Shown here: positions 1 to 8,990 of the stretch, piece by piece
Numbering within the stretch: the first letter of the stretch is position 1
Layout of the letters: every line of letters starts with the position of its first letter
DNA from: Xylophilus sp.
GTDB taxonomy: Bacteria; Pseudomonadota; Gammaproteobacteria; Burkholderiales; Burkholderiaceae_C
Direction: 5' to 3'
Assembly (NCBI GenBank): GCA_009914555.1
Contig: WNDY01000023.1
Coordinates: 1-61,785 of the forward strand
DNA: 61,785 nucleotides
Position numbers and translations under genes: made by a program
Notes under the pieces: model-generated
Told to the model about the DNA's origin: nothing
Databases searched by the model: none
What the model saw: the letters and a program-made list of their open reading frames with translations, nothing else

Positions 1-1
1 C

Positions 2-127
2 ATGAAGGATTCGAAGGTGATCGTGGCGATCAACAAGGACGAGGAGGCGCCGATCTTCTCGGTGGCCGACTACGGGCTGGTGGGGGACCTGTTCGTCGCC
101 GTGCCGGAGTTGGAAAAGGCGCTCTGA
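2..127 (+). CDS. etfA: Electron transfer flavoprotein alpha subunit, C-terminal end (partial)
   Basis: Only the last 41 residues are in the window; the 5' part lies to the left. The tail carries the ETF-alpha signature [18 protein letters not shown] followed by [11 protein letters not shown], which belongs to the FAD-binding C-terminal domain. With EtfB, the protein passes electrons from acyl-CoA dehydrogenases to ETF-ubiquinone oxidoreductase. The codon frame is open from base 2 to a TGA at 125-127. A Bug-type receptor gene follows 26 bp downstream on the same strand. The family call is firm; the true start is outside the window. Confidence 0.9.
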   Translation: MKDSKVIVAINKDEEAPIFSVADYGLVGDLFVAVPELEKAL

Positions 128-153
128 GGCGCGGCACCCCCAGGAGACAAGCC

Positions 154-1125
154 ATGCAGATTTCCCGTCGCACCCTTTTGGGCGCGTCCGCGGCGGCCGC
201 GCTGGCGGCGCCGGCATGGGCCGACACGCGCTGGCCCGCCCGGCCGATCCGCATCATCGTGCCCTACACGGCCGGCGGCTTCACCGACCAGATGGCCCGG
301 CTGCTGCAGCCCGGGCTGCAGAAGGCGCTCGGGCAGGCCGTGGTGATCGACAACAAGCCGGGCGCCAACAGCATCCTCGGCGTGGACCAGCTCGCCAAGG
401 CCGCACCCGACGGCTACACCTTCGGCGTGGTGATCGCGGCCTATGCGGCCAATACCACGCTCTATCCCAAGCTGCCCTACAACCCGAGGAAGGACTTGGC
501 CGGCGTGTCGCTGCTCGGCGTCTCGCCGCTGGTGGCGGCCGCGGCGCCCAACGCGCCGTTCAGGACCGCGCAGGAACTGGTCGCCTACGCGAGGGCGAAC
601 CCGGGCAAGGTCGCGTTCGGCTCGTCGGGCAGCGGCTCCAGCGCCCACCTGACGACGGAGCTGCGCAAGCTCCAGACGAAGACCGACATGGTCCACGTGC
701 CCTACAAGGGCGCGACGCCGGCACTCACCGACCTGATGGGCGGGCAGATCCCGCTGTTCCTGGATCCGCCGCCGAACCTGGTGCAGCCGGCCAGGGCCGG
801 CAGGATCCGCCTCATCGGCGTGGCCAGCGACCAGCGCCTGGCCATCCTGCCCGACGTGCCGACGTTCGCCGAGCAGGGGATCGACGGCGTGCAGGGCAGC
901 ACCTGGGCCGCGCTGATCGCGCCGGCGGGCGTGCCGCGCGAGATCGTGCAGCGCCTGTCCGCCGAGGCGGCCCGCATCGTGCGCAGCGACGGGGTCCGCG
1001 CGCGCCTGGAGACCATGGGCACCTTCCCCGGGGGTTCGACGCCCGAGGAATGCGACCGCTTCATCGCGGCGGAAACCGTCAAGTGGGGCAAGGCGATCCG
1101 GGCAGCGAAGGTGACGGCGGACTGA
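154..1125 (+). CDS. Bug family tripartite tricarboxylate transporter substrate-binding protein
   Basis: A 323-residue periplasmic solute receptor of the Bug/TctC family, which is greatly expanded in Burkholderiales. The start is supported by an AGGAGAC ribosome site at about 141-147. The N-terminus has a twin-arginine-like stretch (S4-R-R-T-L-L-G10), a hydrophobic segment, and a probable cleavage after AWA at residue 23. The mature protein opens with WPARPIRIIVPYTAGGFTD, the typical Bug ligand-pocket start, and has PYKGATPALTDLMGGQI near residue 185. No TctA or TctB membrane subunits are adjacent, so it is an orphan receptor, as most Bug proteins are. The ligand cannot be told from sequence. 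It may be co-transcribed with etfA. Confidence 0.88.
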   Translation: MQISRRTLLGASAAAALAAPAWADTRWPARPIRIIVPYTAGGFTDQMARLLQPGLQKALGQAVVIDNKPGANSILGVDQLAKAAPDGYTFGVVIAAYAANTTLYPKLPYNPRKDLAGVSLLGVSPLVAAAAPNAPFRTAQELVAYARANPGKVAFGSSGSGSSAHLTTELRKLQTKTDMVHVPYKGATPALTDLMGGQIPLFLDPPPNLVQPARAGRIRLIGVASDQRLAILPDVPTFAEQGIDGVQGSTWAALIAPAGVPREIVQRLSAEAARIVRSDGVRARLETMGTFPGGSTPEECDRFIAAETVKWGKAIRAAKVTAD

Positions 1126-1149
1126 CCTGCCGCACGGCGCGGCAGCCCC

Positions 1150-1473
1150 TCAAACGCCCCAGACGACGTCCGCGCCTTCCGCCGCGCTGCGGCGCAGCAG
1201 GTCGATGAAGGGCGTGGCCCGCTGGCGCAGGCGCACCGCGTCGCGCTTGAGACTGCCACTACCCTCCTCCTCTTCGCGCTCCTCGGCGTCGGCCGCAGCG
1301 GCGTCCTCGGCCGAAACGGCGGCTTCCAGCGCGGCGATCGCGCCAGGAATCTGCGCCGCGGTCACGATGCCGGGCGAGCCGGCGCCCTTGCCGATCAGCT
1401 CCAGGATGCGCCGGCCGTCTGCCTCCAGCATGATGACGTCGGCCGCAGCCGGGGACTTGAACTTGTAGAGCAT
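1150..1473 (-). CDS. DUF1840 domain-containing protein
   Basis: A 107-residue protein of unknown function matching the betaproteobacterial DUF1840 family. It starts MLYKFKSPAAADVIMLE, has a central GKGAGSPGIVTAAQIPGAI motif, an acidic low-complexity patch of Glu and Ala at about 55-72, and a C-terminal block ending in DVVWGV. It has no signal peptide or membrane segment, so it is expected to be cytosolic. It lies 17 bp downstream of cfa on the same strand and is probably co-transcribed with it. The ATG at 1473 is the only start that gives the family length. The function is not known for the family. Confidence 0.8.
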   Translation of the reverse strand: MLYKFKSPAAADVIMLEADGRRILELIGKGAGSPGIVTAAQIPGAIAALEAAVSAEDAAAADAEEREEEEGSGSLKRDAVRLRQRATPFIDLLRRSAAEGADVVWGV

Positions 1474-1490
1474 GGCTGCTGGCGGCACGG

Positions 1491-2777
1491 CTACTGCGCC
1501 GTGGAGGGTCCGGGCGCGTAGATGTACTCGCGGTTGAAGGGGTAGACCGATTGTGCGCCCCGGATCTCGCCCGTCTCCAGGTCGCCGTCCGGTCGCGTTG
1601 CCAGCAGTTGGTGCAGCGAGATCCAGCCGCGTTCGAAGCTCATCGCGCAGCCCGCAAGGTAGAGCCGGTAGGCCTGCAGCACGCGCTCCGCGCGGTCCGG
1701 GCCGCCGTCGCGCGCGAGGATCTCGCGGGCCGCGTCGAGCTGCGACTCCAGTGCATCGGACCAGGCCCAGAGCGTGCGCGCATAGTGCGGCCGCAGGTTC
1801 TCGGCGTCGGCCAGTTCCAGCCCGGCCTGGCTCAGGTCGTGCAGCACAGTGCTCACGTGCAGCAGTTCGCCGCCGGGGAAGATGTACTTCTCGATGAAGT
1901 CGCCCATGCCAGCGCCGAGCTGGCTGTTCGCCAGCCCGCCCGAGGTGATGCCGTGGTTCATGACCAGGCCGCCCGGGCGCACCAGGCGGCGCACGATGGA
2001 GAAGTAGTCGACCATGTGGGCGCGGCCCACATGTTCGAACATGCCGACCGAGGCCACCTTGTCGAACGGCTCGGCGGGCTGCAGGTCGCGGTAGTCGCGC
2101 AGGTCGACCCGCACCCGGCCTGCCAGGCCCTTTTCCTCGATGAGCCGCTGCACGTGCGCATGCTGGTTCTTCGACAGCGTGATGCCGGTGGCGTCCACGC
2201 CGTAGTGCTCGGCCGCCCACAGCAGCAGTCCGCCCCAGCCCGAGCCGATGTCGAGGAAGCGCTCGCCCGGCTGGAGCCGGAGCTTGCGGCAGATGTGGTC
2301 GAGCTTGGCCTCCTGCGCCTGGGCCAGCGTGAAGTCCGATTCGCGGTAATAGGCGCAGGAGTACACGCGGCGCGGATCCAGCCACAATGCGTAGAACGCA
2401 TCGGACACGTCGTAGTGGAACTGGATCTGCCGGGCGTCGCGCTCCCGGGTGTGCGCGGCCAGCGACTTGGCGCGGCGCAGCGTGCGCGTCCACCAGCCGA
2501 GCTCGCCCTGCTGGATCGGGCTGCCCGGCAGCAGCGCCGCGGCGGCGGCCATGAGGTCGCGGACCGCGCCCTCGAAGCGCACCCGCCCCTCGACGATGGA
2601 TTCGCCAAGCGCGCCGATCTGGCCGGCCGCCAGTTCCGCCAGCGCCTTGGCATCGCGGATGATGAGCGCGACGGCGGCGTCGGCGGCCCCCACGCGTTCG
2701 CCCGAAGGCAGTTGAAGTGTCACGGGCACCGGCAAGGTCTGCAGGCGCTGTGCGATGCGTTCCTGAACAATCGACAT
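1491..2777 (-). CDS. cfa: Cyclopropane-fatty-acyl-phospholipid synthase
   Basis: A SAM-dependent methyltransferase (about 428 residues) that adds a methylene group across cis double bonds of membrane phospholipid acyl chains, usually on entry to stationary phase or under acid stress. It shows the CFA landmarks FHYDVSDAFYALWLD, the substrate-side YSCAYY, the SAM-binding loop FLDIGSGWGGLL, then VGMFEHVG and MNHGIT further on. The C-terminus keeps the CFA-specific block with RGWISLHQLLA. The ATG at 2777 is preferred because a GGGG run sits 9 bp upstream; an ATG at 2786 and a TTG at 2799-2801 are in-frame alternatives. The gene is divergent from the broken aminopeptidase. Confidence 0.9.
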   Translation of the reverse strand: MSIVQERIAQRLQTLPVPVTLQLPSGERVGAADAAVALIIRDAKALAELAAGQIGALGESIVEGRVRFEGAVRDLMAAAAALLPGSPIQQGELGWWTRTLRRAKSLAAHTRERDARQIQFHYDVSDAFYALWLDPRRVYSCAYYRESDFTLAQAQEAKLDHICRKLRLQPGERFLDIGSGWGGLLLWAAEHYGVDATGITLSKNQHAHVQRLIEEKGLAGRVRVDLRDYRDLQPAEPFDKVASVGMFEHVGRAHMVDYFSIVRRLVRPGGLVMNHGITSGGLANSQLGAGMGDFIEKYIFPGGELLHVSTVLHDLSQAGLELADAENLRPHYARTLWAWSDALESQLDAAREILARDGGPDRAERVLQAYRLYLAGCAMSFERGWISLHQLLATRPDGDLETGEIRGAQSVYPFNREYIYAPGPSTAQ

Positions 2778-2872
2778 GGTTGTCATCCCCGGATCAGACA
2801 AGTCCGCGGCGTGGGCCGGCCGGCAGGCCGGTCCCGCGTCGCACCCGGAACCTTACACGCTCACAGGCAAAC

Positions 2873-3967
2873 GTGCGTATCACCTGTTGCTTTAACCCGC
2901 TGCCGCTGGTCCTGGCGGCCCTCGTCCTCACGGGCTGCGCCGATACCCGCTACTATCTCGGGTCCGTGCGCGGCCACCTGGCGCTGATGAGCGCCGCCCG
3001 GCCCATCGACGACTGGCTGGCCGAGCCGGCCACCCCCGCGGCCCTGCGGCAGCGGCTCGAACTGGCGTAGCGCGCCCGCCGCTTCGCCGTCCTGCGGCTG
3101 CACCTGCCCGACAACCCCAGCTACCGCCGCTATGCCGAGCTGCACCGCCGTGCCGCGGTCTGGAACGTGGTGGCCGCGCCGCCCTATTCGCTCACGCTGC
3201 ACACCTGGTGCTTTCCGGTGGCCGGCTGCGTGGGCTACCGCGGCTATTTCGACGAGGCCGATGCCCGCGCGGAGGCCGCGCGGCTGGCGCGCAGCGATGG
3301 GCTGGAGACGGCCGTCTACGGCGTGCCCGCCTATTCCACGCTGGGCTGGATGAACTGGGCCGGCGGCGATCCGCTGCTCAACACCTTCATCGGCTACCCC
3401 GAGGGCGACTTCGTGCGGCTGATGTTCCACGAACTGGCGCACCAGGTCGTCTATGCCGAGGGCGACACCGAGTTCAACGAATCCTTCGCCACGGCAGTCG
3501 AGCGGCTGGGCAGCGCGCTCTGGCTGGCCGAGCAGGCCACGCCGCAGGTGCGCGAGGCCTTCGCCCGCTCGCAGCAGCGCCGCGCCGTGTTCCGCGCGCT
3601 GGTGCGCGCTACGCGCCTGGCGCTGGAGGCGGTGTATGCCGATGCACCCGCCGACGCCACGCCCGAACTGCGGCAGGCCAAGGAGGCGGTCTACGCCCGG
3701 TTCCGCGCGCGCTATGCGGAGCTGCGCGCCCAGTGGGCGGCCGACATGCCGCCGGCCGCGCTCGCGGCGTATGACGAGTGGATCGCCGGTGCCAACAACG
3801 CGAGCTTCGGCGCGCAGGCCGCCTACGACGTGCTGGTGCCGGCCTTCGAGGCGCTGTTCGACCAGTAGGGCCGCGACTGGCCGCGCTTCTACGCAGCGGT
3901 GAAGGCGCTGGCGGAACTGCCGCGCGGCGAGCGCCACCACCGGCTGGAGGCGCTGACGGCGCGCTAG
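2873..3967 (+). pseudogene. Aminopeptidase (COG4324-like zinc lipoprotein) with two in-frame amber codons
   Basis: Read straight through, this is one frame of about 364 codons: a GTG start at 2873, a lipoprotein signal with lipobox LTGC, then WNVVAAPPYSL, TWCFPVAGCVGYRGYF, the zinc motif HELAH (about 3429-3443) and a distal NESFATAVE that supplies the third ligand. This matches the predicted aminopeptidase family. Two TAG codons interrupt it, at 3068-3070 (after RLELA) and at 3866-3868 (after ALFDQ). The frame never shifts, homology resumes immediately after each, and the natural stop at 3965-3967 is also TAG. Single nonsense mutations are the simplest explanation; many neighbouring genes end in TAG, so general amber suppression is unlikely. 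The 234-residue zinc core could still be made from an internal start. Confidence 0.85.
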
Positions 3968-4224
3968 CCTTCGAGGGCAGCGATCAGGTCGATGTACTGC
4001 TGCCGCGCCGCGTCGCTGTGCGTGCCCTTGAGCCTGTTCCAGGCATCCCACTTGGCGCGGCCGACCACGTCGCTGAAGCCCGGGCGCGCGCCGTCGACGT
4101 CGCCCTGCGTGGCCTGCTTGTAGAGCGCGTAGATCTTCAGCAGCGTCGGGTTGTCCGGGCGGGCCGGCAGGTTCTTGGAGCGGGCGACGGCATCGTCGAA
4201 AGCGGCGTTCAGGTCAGCGGACAT
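3964..4224 (-). CDS. Acyl-CoA-binding protein
   Basis: An 86-residue four-helix acyl-CoA-binding protein. It shows the family pattern: LNAAFDDAVARSKNLP at the start, YALYKQATQGDV with the conserved Tyr/Lys cluster, then GRAKWDAWNRLKG and the C-terminal QYIDLI. ACBP is thought to bind long-chain acyl-CoA esters with high affinity and buffer the cytosolic pool. Its stop overlaps that of the convergent aminopeptidase pseudogene through a shared CTAG (3964-3967), so both frames end in TAG. Proximity to etfA, cfa and an acyl-amidohydrolase fits a lipid theme, but no operon link is shown. Confidence 0.9.
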   Translation of the reverse strand: MSADLNAAFDDAVARSKNLPARPDNPTLLKIYALYKQATQGDVDGARPGFSDVVGRAKWDAWNRLKGTHSDAARQQYIDLIAALEG

Positions 4225-4282
4225 TCAGGATACTCTCCAGCTCATGGGGCCCCAGCGCGCACCAGTCGCGCGCTGCCGGGCA

Positions 4283-5488
4283 TTACTCCCCCGCCTTGGC
4301 GGGTTGCTTGAACCACTCCTCGGCCAGCCGCACCCAGTAGGTCGCGCCCAGCGGGATCAGGTCGTCGTTGAAGTCGTAGCTCGGGTTGTGCAGCGTGCAG
4401 GGGCCGCCGCCATGCCCCGCGTCGCGGTGGCTGCCGTCGCCGTTGAAGAGGAAACAGTAGGCGCCGGGCCGGGACTGGAGCATGAAGGAGAAGTCCTCCG
4501 CAGCCATCGACGGCTCCTGCACGTCCACGCGCTGCGGCCCGACGATGCCCTCCATCACGCGGCGGGCAAAGTCGGCCTCGGCCGCCGTGTTGATCGTGGG
4601 CGGATAGTTGCGCTCGAAGACGAACTCGGCCTGCGCATCGAAGGCGCCGGCGATCTGCCCGGCGATCTGTCGCATGCGCTCCTCGATCAGGTCGAGCACT
4701 TCCAGCGTGAAGGTGCGCACCGTGCCTTCGAGCACGCAGCGATCGGGGATGACGTTGGTCGCCTCGCCCGCGTGGATCATGGTGACCGAGATGACGCCCG
4801 TGTCCAGCGGCTTCTTGTTGCGGCTCACGATGGTCTGCAGGCCCTGCACGATCTGGCAGGCGATCGGCACCGGATCCACGCCCAGGTGCGGCATGGCCGC
4901 ATGGCCGCCCTTGCCGCGGATGGTGATCCTGAATTCGTTGCTCGACGCCATGACCGGCCCCGGGGCGACGGCGAAGCGGCCGGCCTCCGGTCCCGGCCAG
5001 TTGTGCAGGCCGAACACCGCATCCATCGGGAACTGCTCGAACAGCCCGTCGGCGATCATCTCGCGCGCACCGCCGCCGCCCTCCTCGGCCGGCTGGAAGA
5101 TCAGGTAGACCGTGCCGTCGAAGTTGCGGTTCGCGGCCAGGTGCTGGGCCGCGGCCAGCAGCATGGCCGTGTGCCCGTCGTGGCCGCAGGCATGCATGCG
5201 CCCGGCGTGCCGGCTGGCGTGGGCGAAAGTGTTGGTCTCCTGCATCGGCAGGGCGTCCATGTCGGCGCGCAGGCCGATGGCCCTCTTGCTGGTGCCGTTC
5301 TGAACGATGCCGACCACGCCGGTGCGGCCCAGGCCCCGGTGGACCGGTATGCCCCATTCGGTGAGCTTGGACGCCACCAGGTCGGCGGTGCGGATCTCTT
5401 CGAAGCAGAGTTCGGGATGGGCGTGGATGTCGCGGCGCAGTGCGGCGATGGCGTCCGCCTGGCCGACGATGGAATCGATGACTTTCAT
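4283..5488 (-). CDS. M20D family amidohydrolase (hippurate hydrolase-like)
   Basis: A 401-residue metallo-amidohydrolase of the M20D/HipO group, which cleaves N-acyl or N-aroyl amino acids. Key features are RRDIHAHPELCFEE near residue 20, GLRADMDALPM at about 72-82, and the metal motif MHACGHDGHTAML with Cys101, His103, Asp104 and His106. EEGGGGAREMI follows, and NWPG and the C-terminal AEDFSFM block complete the catalytic domain. The ATG at 5488 gives the family-standard start with DSIVGQADAIAALRRDIHAHPE. There is no signal peptide, so the enzyme is cytosolic. The natural substrate cannot be assigned. It sits 58 bp downstream of nothing coding on its own strand and is divergent from DUF445. 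Confidence 0.88.
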   Translation of the reverse strand: MKVIDSIVGQADAIAALRRDIHAHPELCFEEIRTADLVASKLTEWGIPVHRGLGRTGVVGIVQNGTSKRAIGLRADMDALPMQETNTFAHASRHAGRMHACGHDGHTAMLLAAAQHLAANRNFDGTVYLIFQPAEEGGGGAREMIADGLFEQFPMDAVFGLHNWPGPEAGRFAVAPGPVMASSNEFRITIRGKGGHAAMPHLGVDPVPIACQIVQGLQTIVSRNKKPLDTGVISVTMIHAGEATNVIPDRCVLEGTVRTFTLEVLDLIEERMRQIAGQIAGAFDAQAEFVFERNYPPTINTAAEADFARRVMEGIVGPQRVDVQEPSMAAEDFSFMLQSRPGAYCFLFNGDGSHRDAGHGGGPCTLHNPSYDFNDDLIPLGATYWVRLAEEWFKQPAKAGE

Positions 5489-5583
5489 GGGATGCGTCCT
5501 CGCAGGGCCGCAGTCTAGCCCGTCGCCGGCCCGCCGGGTATCCGGGAGAATGCGCGCATGCCTGCCAACCGACCGCCCTCGCC

Positions 5584-6807
5584 ATGAAGCGCATCGCCCT
5601 GGCGCTGCTGGCGGCCGCGGCGCTGCTCTATGCCACGGCCGCCGCGCTGGAGCCGCACCACCCGGCCTGGGGCTACGCCGCCGCATTCGCCGAAGCCGCC
5701 ATGGTCGGCGCGCTGGCCGACTGGTTCGCCGTGGTCGCGCTGTTCCGCCATCCGATGGGCCTGCCGATACCGCACACGGCCATCATCGCGCGCAACAAGG
5801 CGCGGCTGGGCGCGAACCTGGCCGACTTCCTCTGCGACCACTTCCTGCGTACGCCGCTGCTGCTGGCGAAGCTGGCGCAGTGGAGCGTTGGCCGGCGCGT
5901 GGCCGACTGGCTGCGCACGCCCGCGAACGCCGAGCGCCTGGCCGGCCATGCCGTCGCTGCGGCGCGCCATGCGCTCGGTGCCTTCGACGACGCGCGGGTG
6001 CGCGACTTCCTCGGCCGCAGCGCCGGCGCGGCGCTGTCGCGCATCGACCTGGGCGCCGCGGCCGGCCAGCTGCTGGAGGCGCTGACCGCCGACGGCCGGC
6101 ACCAGGCGCTGCTCGACGACGTGCTCGACCAGCTCGGCCGGCTGCTGCAGGGCGACGACGTGCAGGCCCGCATCACCGAGGCGATCGCCCGCGAGATCCG
6201 CGCGCTGCGCTACGTCGCGCTCGACCAGGTCGCCGCACGCGCGGCCACGCGCAAGGTGGTCGCGGCGCTGGCCCGCACGCTGGGGGAGACCGCGGCCGAT
6301 GCCCGGCACCCGCTGCGCCAGCGCTTCGACCAGGCGCTGCACGACTTCGCCACGCGGCTGCGCGACGACCCGGCACTGCGCGAGCGCGCCCAGGCGCTGC
6401 GCGACGCCTGGCTCGCGCAGCCGGCGCTCGCCGGCTACCTGCACGGCCTGTGGGACGAACTGCTGGGCTGGCTGCATGCCGACCTGGCGCGGCCCGACTC
6501 GGCCATCGCCCGGCGCATCGCCGCGCTCGGCGCCGGCCTGGGCCAGCGGCTGGCCGACGACGCCGCCATGCGCGGCTGGATCGACGAGCAGCTGCGCACC
6601 GCCGCGCCGCGGCTGATCGACCGCTGGCGCGAGGACATCCGCGGCTACGTGGCCGACCGCGTGGCGCAGTGGGACACCGACGAACTGGTGGATGAACTGG
6701 AGCGCCACATCGGCCGCGACCTGCAGTTCATCCGCGTCAACAGCACGCTGGTGGGCGGGCTCGCGGGGCTGGCGATTCATGCCCTCACGCAGGCGCTGCG
6801 CGGCTGA
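5584..6807 (+). CDS. DUF445 family membrane protein
   Basis: A 407-residue protein of the DUF445 (YjiN-like) family. Two N-terminal hydrophobic segments (about 4-22 and 32-55) hold the characteristic GALADWFAVVALFRHPMGLPIPHTAII, followed by RNKARLGANLADFL. The long middle is rich in Ala, Arg and Asp and looks helical or coiled-coil. The C-terminus returns to the family block DELVDELERHIGRDLQFIRVN with GGLAGL, a probable membrane re-entry. The function is unknown for the family. It stands alone between the amidohydrolase (divergent) and the molybdopterin enzyme, whose start is 50 bp downstream on the same strand. Confidence 0.87.
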   Translation: MKRIALALLAAAALLYATAAALEPHHPAWGYAAAFAEAAMVGALADWFAVVALFRHPMGLPIPHTAIIARNKARLGANLADFLCDHFLRTPLLLAKLAQWSVGRRVADWLRTPANAERLAGHAVAAARHALGAFDDARVRDFLGRSAGAALSRIDLGAAAGQLLEALTADGRHQALLDDVLDQLGRLLQGDDVQARITEAIAREIRALRYVALDQVAARAATRKVVAALARTLGETAADARHPLRQRFDQALHDFATRLRDDPALRERAQALRDAWLAQPALAGYLHGLWDELLGWLHADLARPDSAIARRIAALGAGLGQRLADDAAMRGWIDEQLRTAAPRLIDRWREDIRGYVADRVAQWDTDELVDELERHIGRDLQFIRVNSTLVGGLAGLAIHALTQALRG

Positions 6808-6857
6808 TCCGTGGTGAAATCACGCGCCCCCGCCGCCCCATCGCCGCAGCTCCTGCC

Positions 6858-8942
6858 ATGACCGCGCCCTTCGACCCTCCGGCTGCCGACGCCATCGTGC
6901 GCGGCGCCTGCCCGCACGACTGCCCCGACACCTGCGCGCTCCTCACCACCGTGCAGGCCGGCGTCGCGGTCAAGGTGCAGGGCAACCCCGACCATCCGCA
7001 CACCAGCGGCGTGCTGTGCACCAAAGTCTCGCGCTACACCGAACGCACCTACCATCCCGACCGGCTGCTGCAGCCGCTGCGCCGCACCGGCCCCAAGGGC
7101 TTCGGCCGGTTCGAGCCGGTCGGCTGGGACGAAGCGCTGGACGACATCGCCGCGCGGCTGGCCGCCATCGCGCTGCGCGACCCCGAAGCCATCCTGCCCT
7201 ACAGCTACGCCGGCACGATGGGCCTCGTGCAGGCCGAGAGCATGGACCGGCGCTTCTTCCACAAGCTGGGCGCATCGCTGCTCGACCGCACCATCTGCGC
7301 CTCGGCCGGCGGCGAGGCCCTGGTGCAGACGCTCGGCGGCAAGATCGGCATGAAGGTCGAGTTCTTCGCCGAATCGAAGCTGATCCTCATCTGGGGCAGC
7401 AACGCGATCACCAGCAGCCTGCACTTCTGGCGCCATGCACAGGAGGCCAAGCGCCGCGGCGCCAGGCTCGTCTGCATCGATCCGCGCCGCAGCGAGACGG
7501 CCGAGAAGTGCCACGAGCACATCGCCCTGCTGCCCGGCACCGATGCCGCGCTGGCCCTGGCGCTGATGCACGAGCTCATCGTGCACGACTGGCTCGACCA
7601 CGACTACATCGCCCGCCACACGCTCGGCTGGGAGGCGCTGCGCGAGCGCGCATTGCAGTGGACGCCCGAGCGCGCCGCGGCTGTCTGCGGCCTCGACGCG
7701 GCGCAGATCCGCGCGCTGGCGCGCGACTGGGGCACGCTCCAGCCCGCCGCGATCCGGCTCAACTACGGCATGCAGCGCACCCGCGGCGGCGGCAACGCGG
7801 TGCGCGCCATCGCCTGCCTGCCCGCGCTCACCGGCGCCTGGCGCCACCGCGCCGGCGGCCTGCTGCTGAGCACCTCGGGTGCCGTGCCGGCCTGCCGCGC
7901 CGCGCTGCAGCGGCCCGACCTGCTGGGCCCGCGCCGGCCGCGCACCATCAACATGAGCACCATCGGCGACGACCTGCTGCACGACTCCTCGCCCGCGTAC
8001 GGCCCGCGCATCGAGGCGCTCGTCGTCTACAACAGCAACCCGCTCGCAGTCGCACCCGAATCGACCAAGGTCGCCCGCGGCCTGGCGCGCGAGGACCTGT
8101 TCACCGTCGTCATCGAGCACTTCCAGACCGACACGGCCGACTATGCGGACTACGTGCTGCCGGCCACCACGCAGCTCGAACACTGGGACGTGCACGGCTC
8201 CTACGGCCACACCGACGTGCTGCTCAACCGCCCTGCGATCGCGCCGCGCGGCGAGGCGCGCAGCAATGCGGCCATCTTCCGCGCGCTCGCGCAGCGGCTC
8301 GGCTTCGACGACCCGTGTTTCCTCGACGACGACTACACGCTGTGCCGCCAGGCCTTCGGCCACGACGCGGTGGACTTCCAGCGCCTGCTCGACCACGGCT
8401 TCGCCACGCTGCCCGTGCCCGACGCGCCGTTCGCCGAGGGGCACTTTCCCACGCCTTCGGGCCGCTGCGAGTTCTACAGCGCGCGGCTCGCGGCGCAGGG
8501 CCTGGACGGCCTGCCCGACCATCTGCCGAACCACGAACCGGCGGGCAGTTCGGCCCGCCACCCGCTCGCGATGATCTCGCCGCCGGCGCGCAGCTTTCTC
8601 AACTCCACCTTCGCCAATGTCGGCAGCCTGCGCGCGGCCGAGCGCGAGCCGCTGCTGGAGATCCACGCCGGCGACGCGGGTGCGCGCGGCATCGCCGACG
8701 GCGACTGGGTGCGCGTCTTCAACGACCGGGGCAGCCACCGCTGCCGCGCCCGGGTGAGCGACCGGGCGCGCCCCGGCGTCGTGCATGGGCTGGGCATCTG
8801 GTGGCGCAAGTTCGGCGCCGATGGCACCAACGTGAACGAACTGACCAGCCAGGCGCTCACCGACCTGGGCCGCGCGCCGACCTTCTATGACTGCCTGGTC
8901 GAGGTGGAGAAGGGACATCTCCATATACCCCCGGCCCTATAG
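6858..8942 (+). CDS. Molybdopterin-dependent oxidoreductase with [4Fe-4S] site
   Basis: A 694-residue member of the bis-MGD (DMSO reductase superfamily) enzymes. A [4Fe-4S] motif is visible as Cys18-x3-Cys22-x3-Cys26-x27-Cys54 (in ACPHDCPDTCALL and GVLCTKV). The molybdopterin domains follow: DEALDDIAARL, the active-site region ASAGGEALVQTLGG, LIWGSNAITSS, YNSNPLAVAPE, and the C-terminal MopB4 barrel with TNVNELTSQALTDLG near the end. There is no Tat signal, so it is cytoplasmic. It resembles the stand-alone 'molybdopterin-containing oxidoreductase' proteins common in proteobacteria, whose substrate is unknown; formate-dehydrogenase-like activity is only a possibility. Repeat copy A overlaps its last codons and the TAG stop. 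Confidence 0.88.
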   Translation: MTAPFDPPAADAIVRGACPHDCPDTCALLTTVQAGVAVKVQGNPDHPHTSGVLCTKVSRYTERTYHPDRLLQPLRRTGPKGFGRFEPVGWDEALDDIAARLAAIALRDPEAILPYSYAGTMGLVQAESMDRRFFHKLGASLLDRTICASAGGEALVQTLGGKIGMKVEFFAESKLILIWGSNAITSSLHFWRHAQEAKRRGARLVCIDPRRSETAEKCHEHIALLPGTDAALALALMHELIVHDWLDHDYIARHTLGWEALRERALQWTPERAAAVCGLDAAQIRALARDWGTLQPAAIRLNYGMQRTRGGGNAVRAIACLPALTGAWRHRAGGLLLSTSGAVPACRAALQRPDLLGPRRPRTINMSTIGDDLLHDSSPAYGPRIEALVVYNSNPLAVAPESTKVARGLAREDLFTVVIEHFQTDTADYADYVLPATTQLEHWDVHGSYGHTDVLLNRPAIAPRGEARSNAAIFRALAQRLGFDDPCFLDDDYTLCRQAFGHDAVDFQRLLDHGFATLPVPDAPFAEGHFPTPSGRCEFYSARLAAQGLDGLPDHLPNHEPAGSSARHPLAMISPPARSFLNSTFANVGSLRAAEREPLLEIHAGDAGARGIADGDWVRVFNDRGSHRCRARVSDRARPGVVHGLGIWWRKFGADGTNVNELTSQALTDLGRAPTFYDCLVEVEKGHLHIPPAL

Positions 8943-8984
8943 CCCACAAGTCGTTGCAATTCGTACGTTTCAAGGACATACCCA
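8925..8984 (+). repeat. Dispersed 53-bp two-box element, copy A
   Basis: ATAC at 8925-8928 (in CATATACCCCC) and ATAC at 8978-8981 (in GGACATACCCA) start exactly 53 bp apart. The conserved AT at +14 falls in CTATAG and supplies part of the TAG stop of the molybdopterin gene. The element spans the convergent junction with the BLUF-EAL gene. No strong hairpin is visible inside this copy. Confidence 0.75.
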
Positions 8985-8990
8985 CTGCCT

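Noticed and set aside
2873..3967. Genome-wide amber recoding as explanation for the two TAG codons
   Set aside because: Many intact genes here (the molybdopterin enzyme, ACBP, metW) end in TAG at the proper family length.
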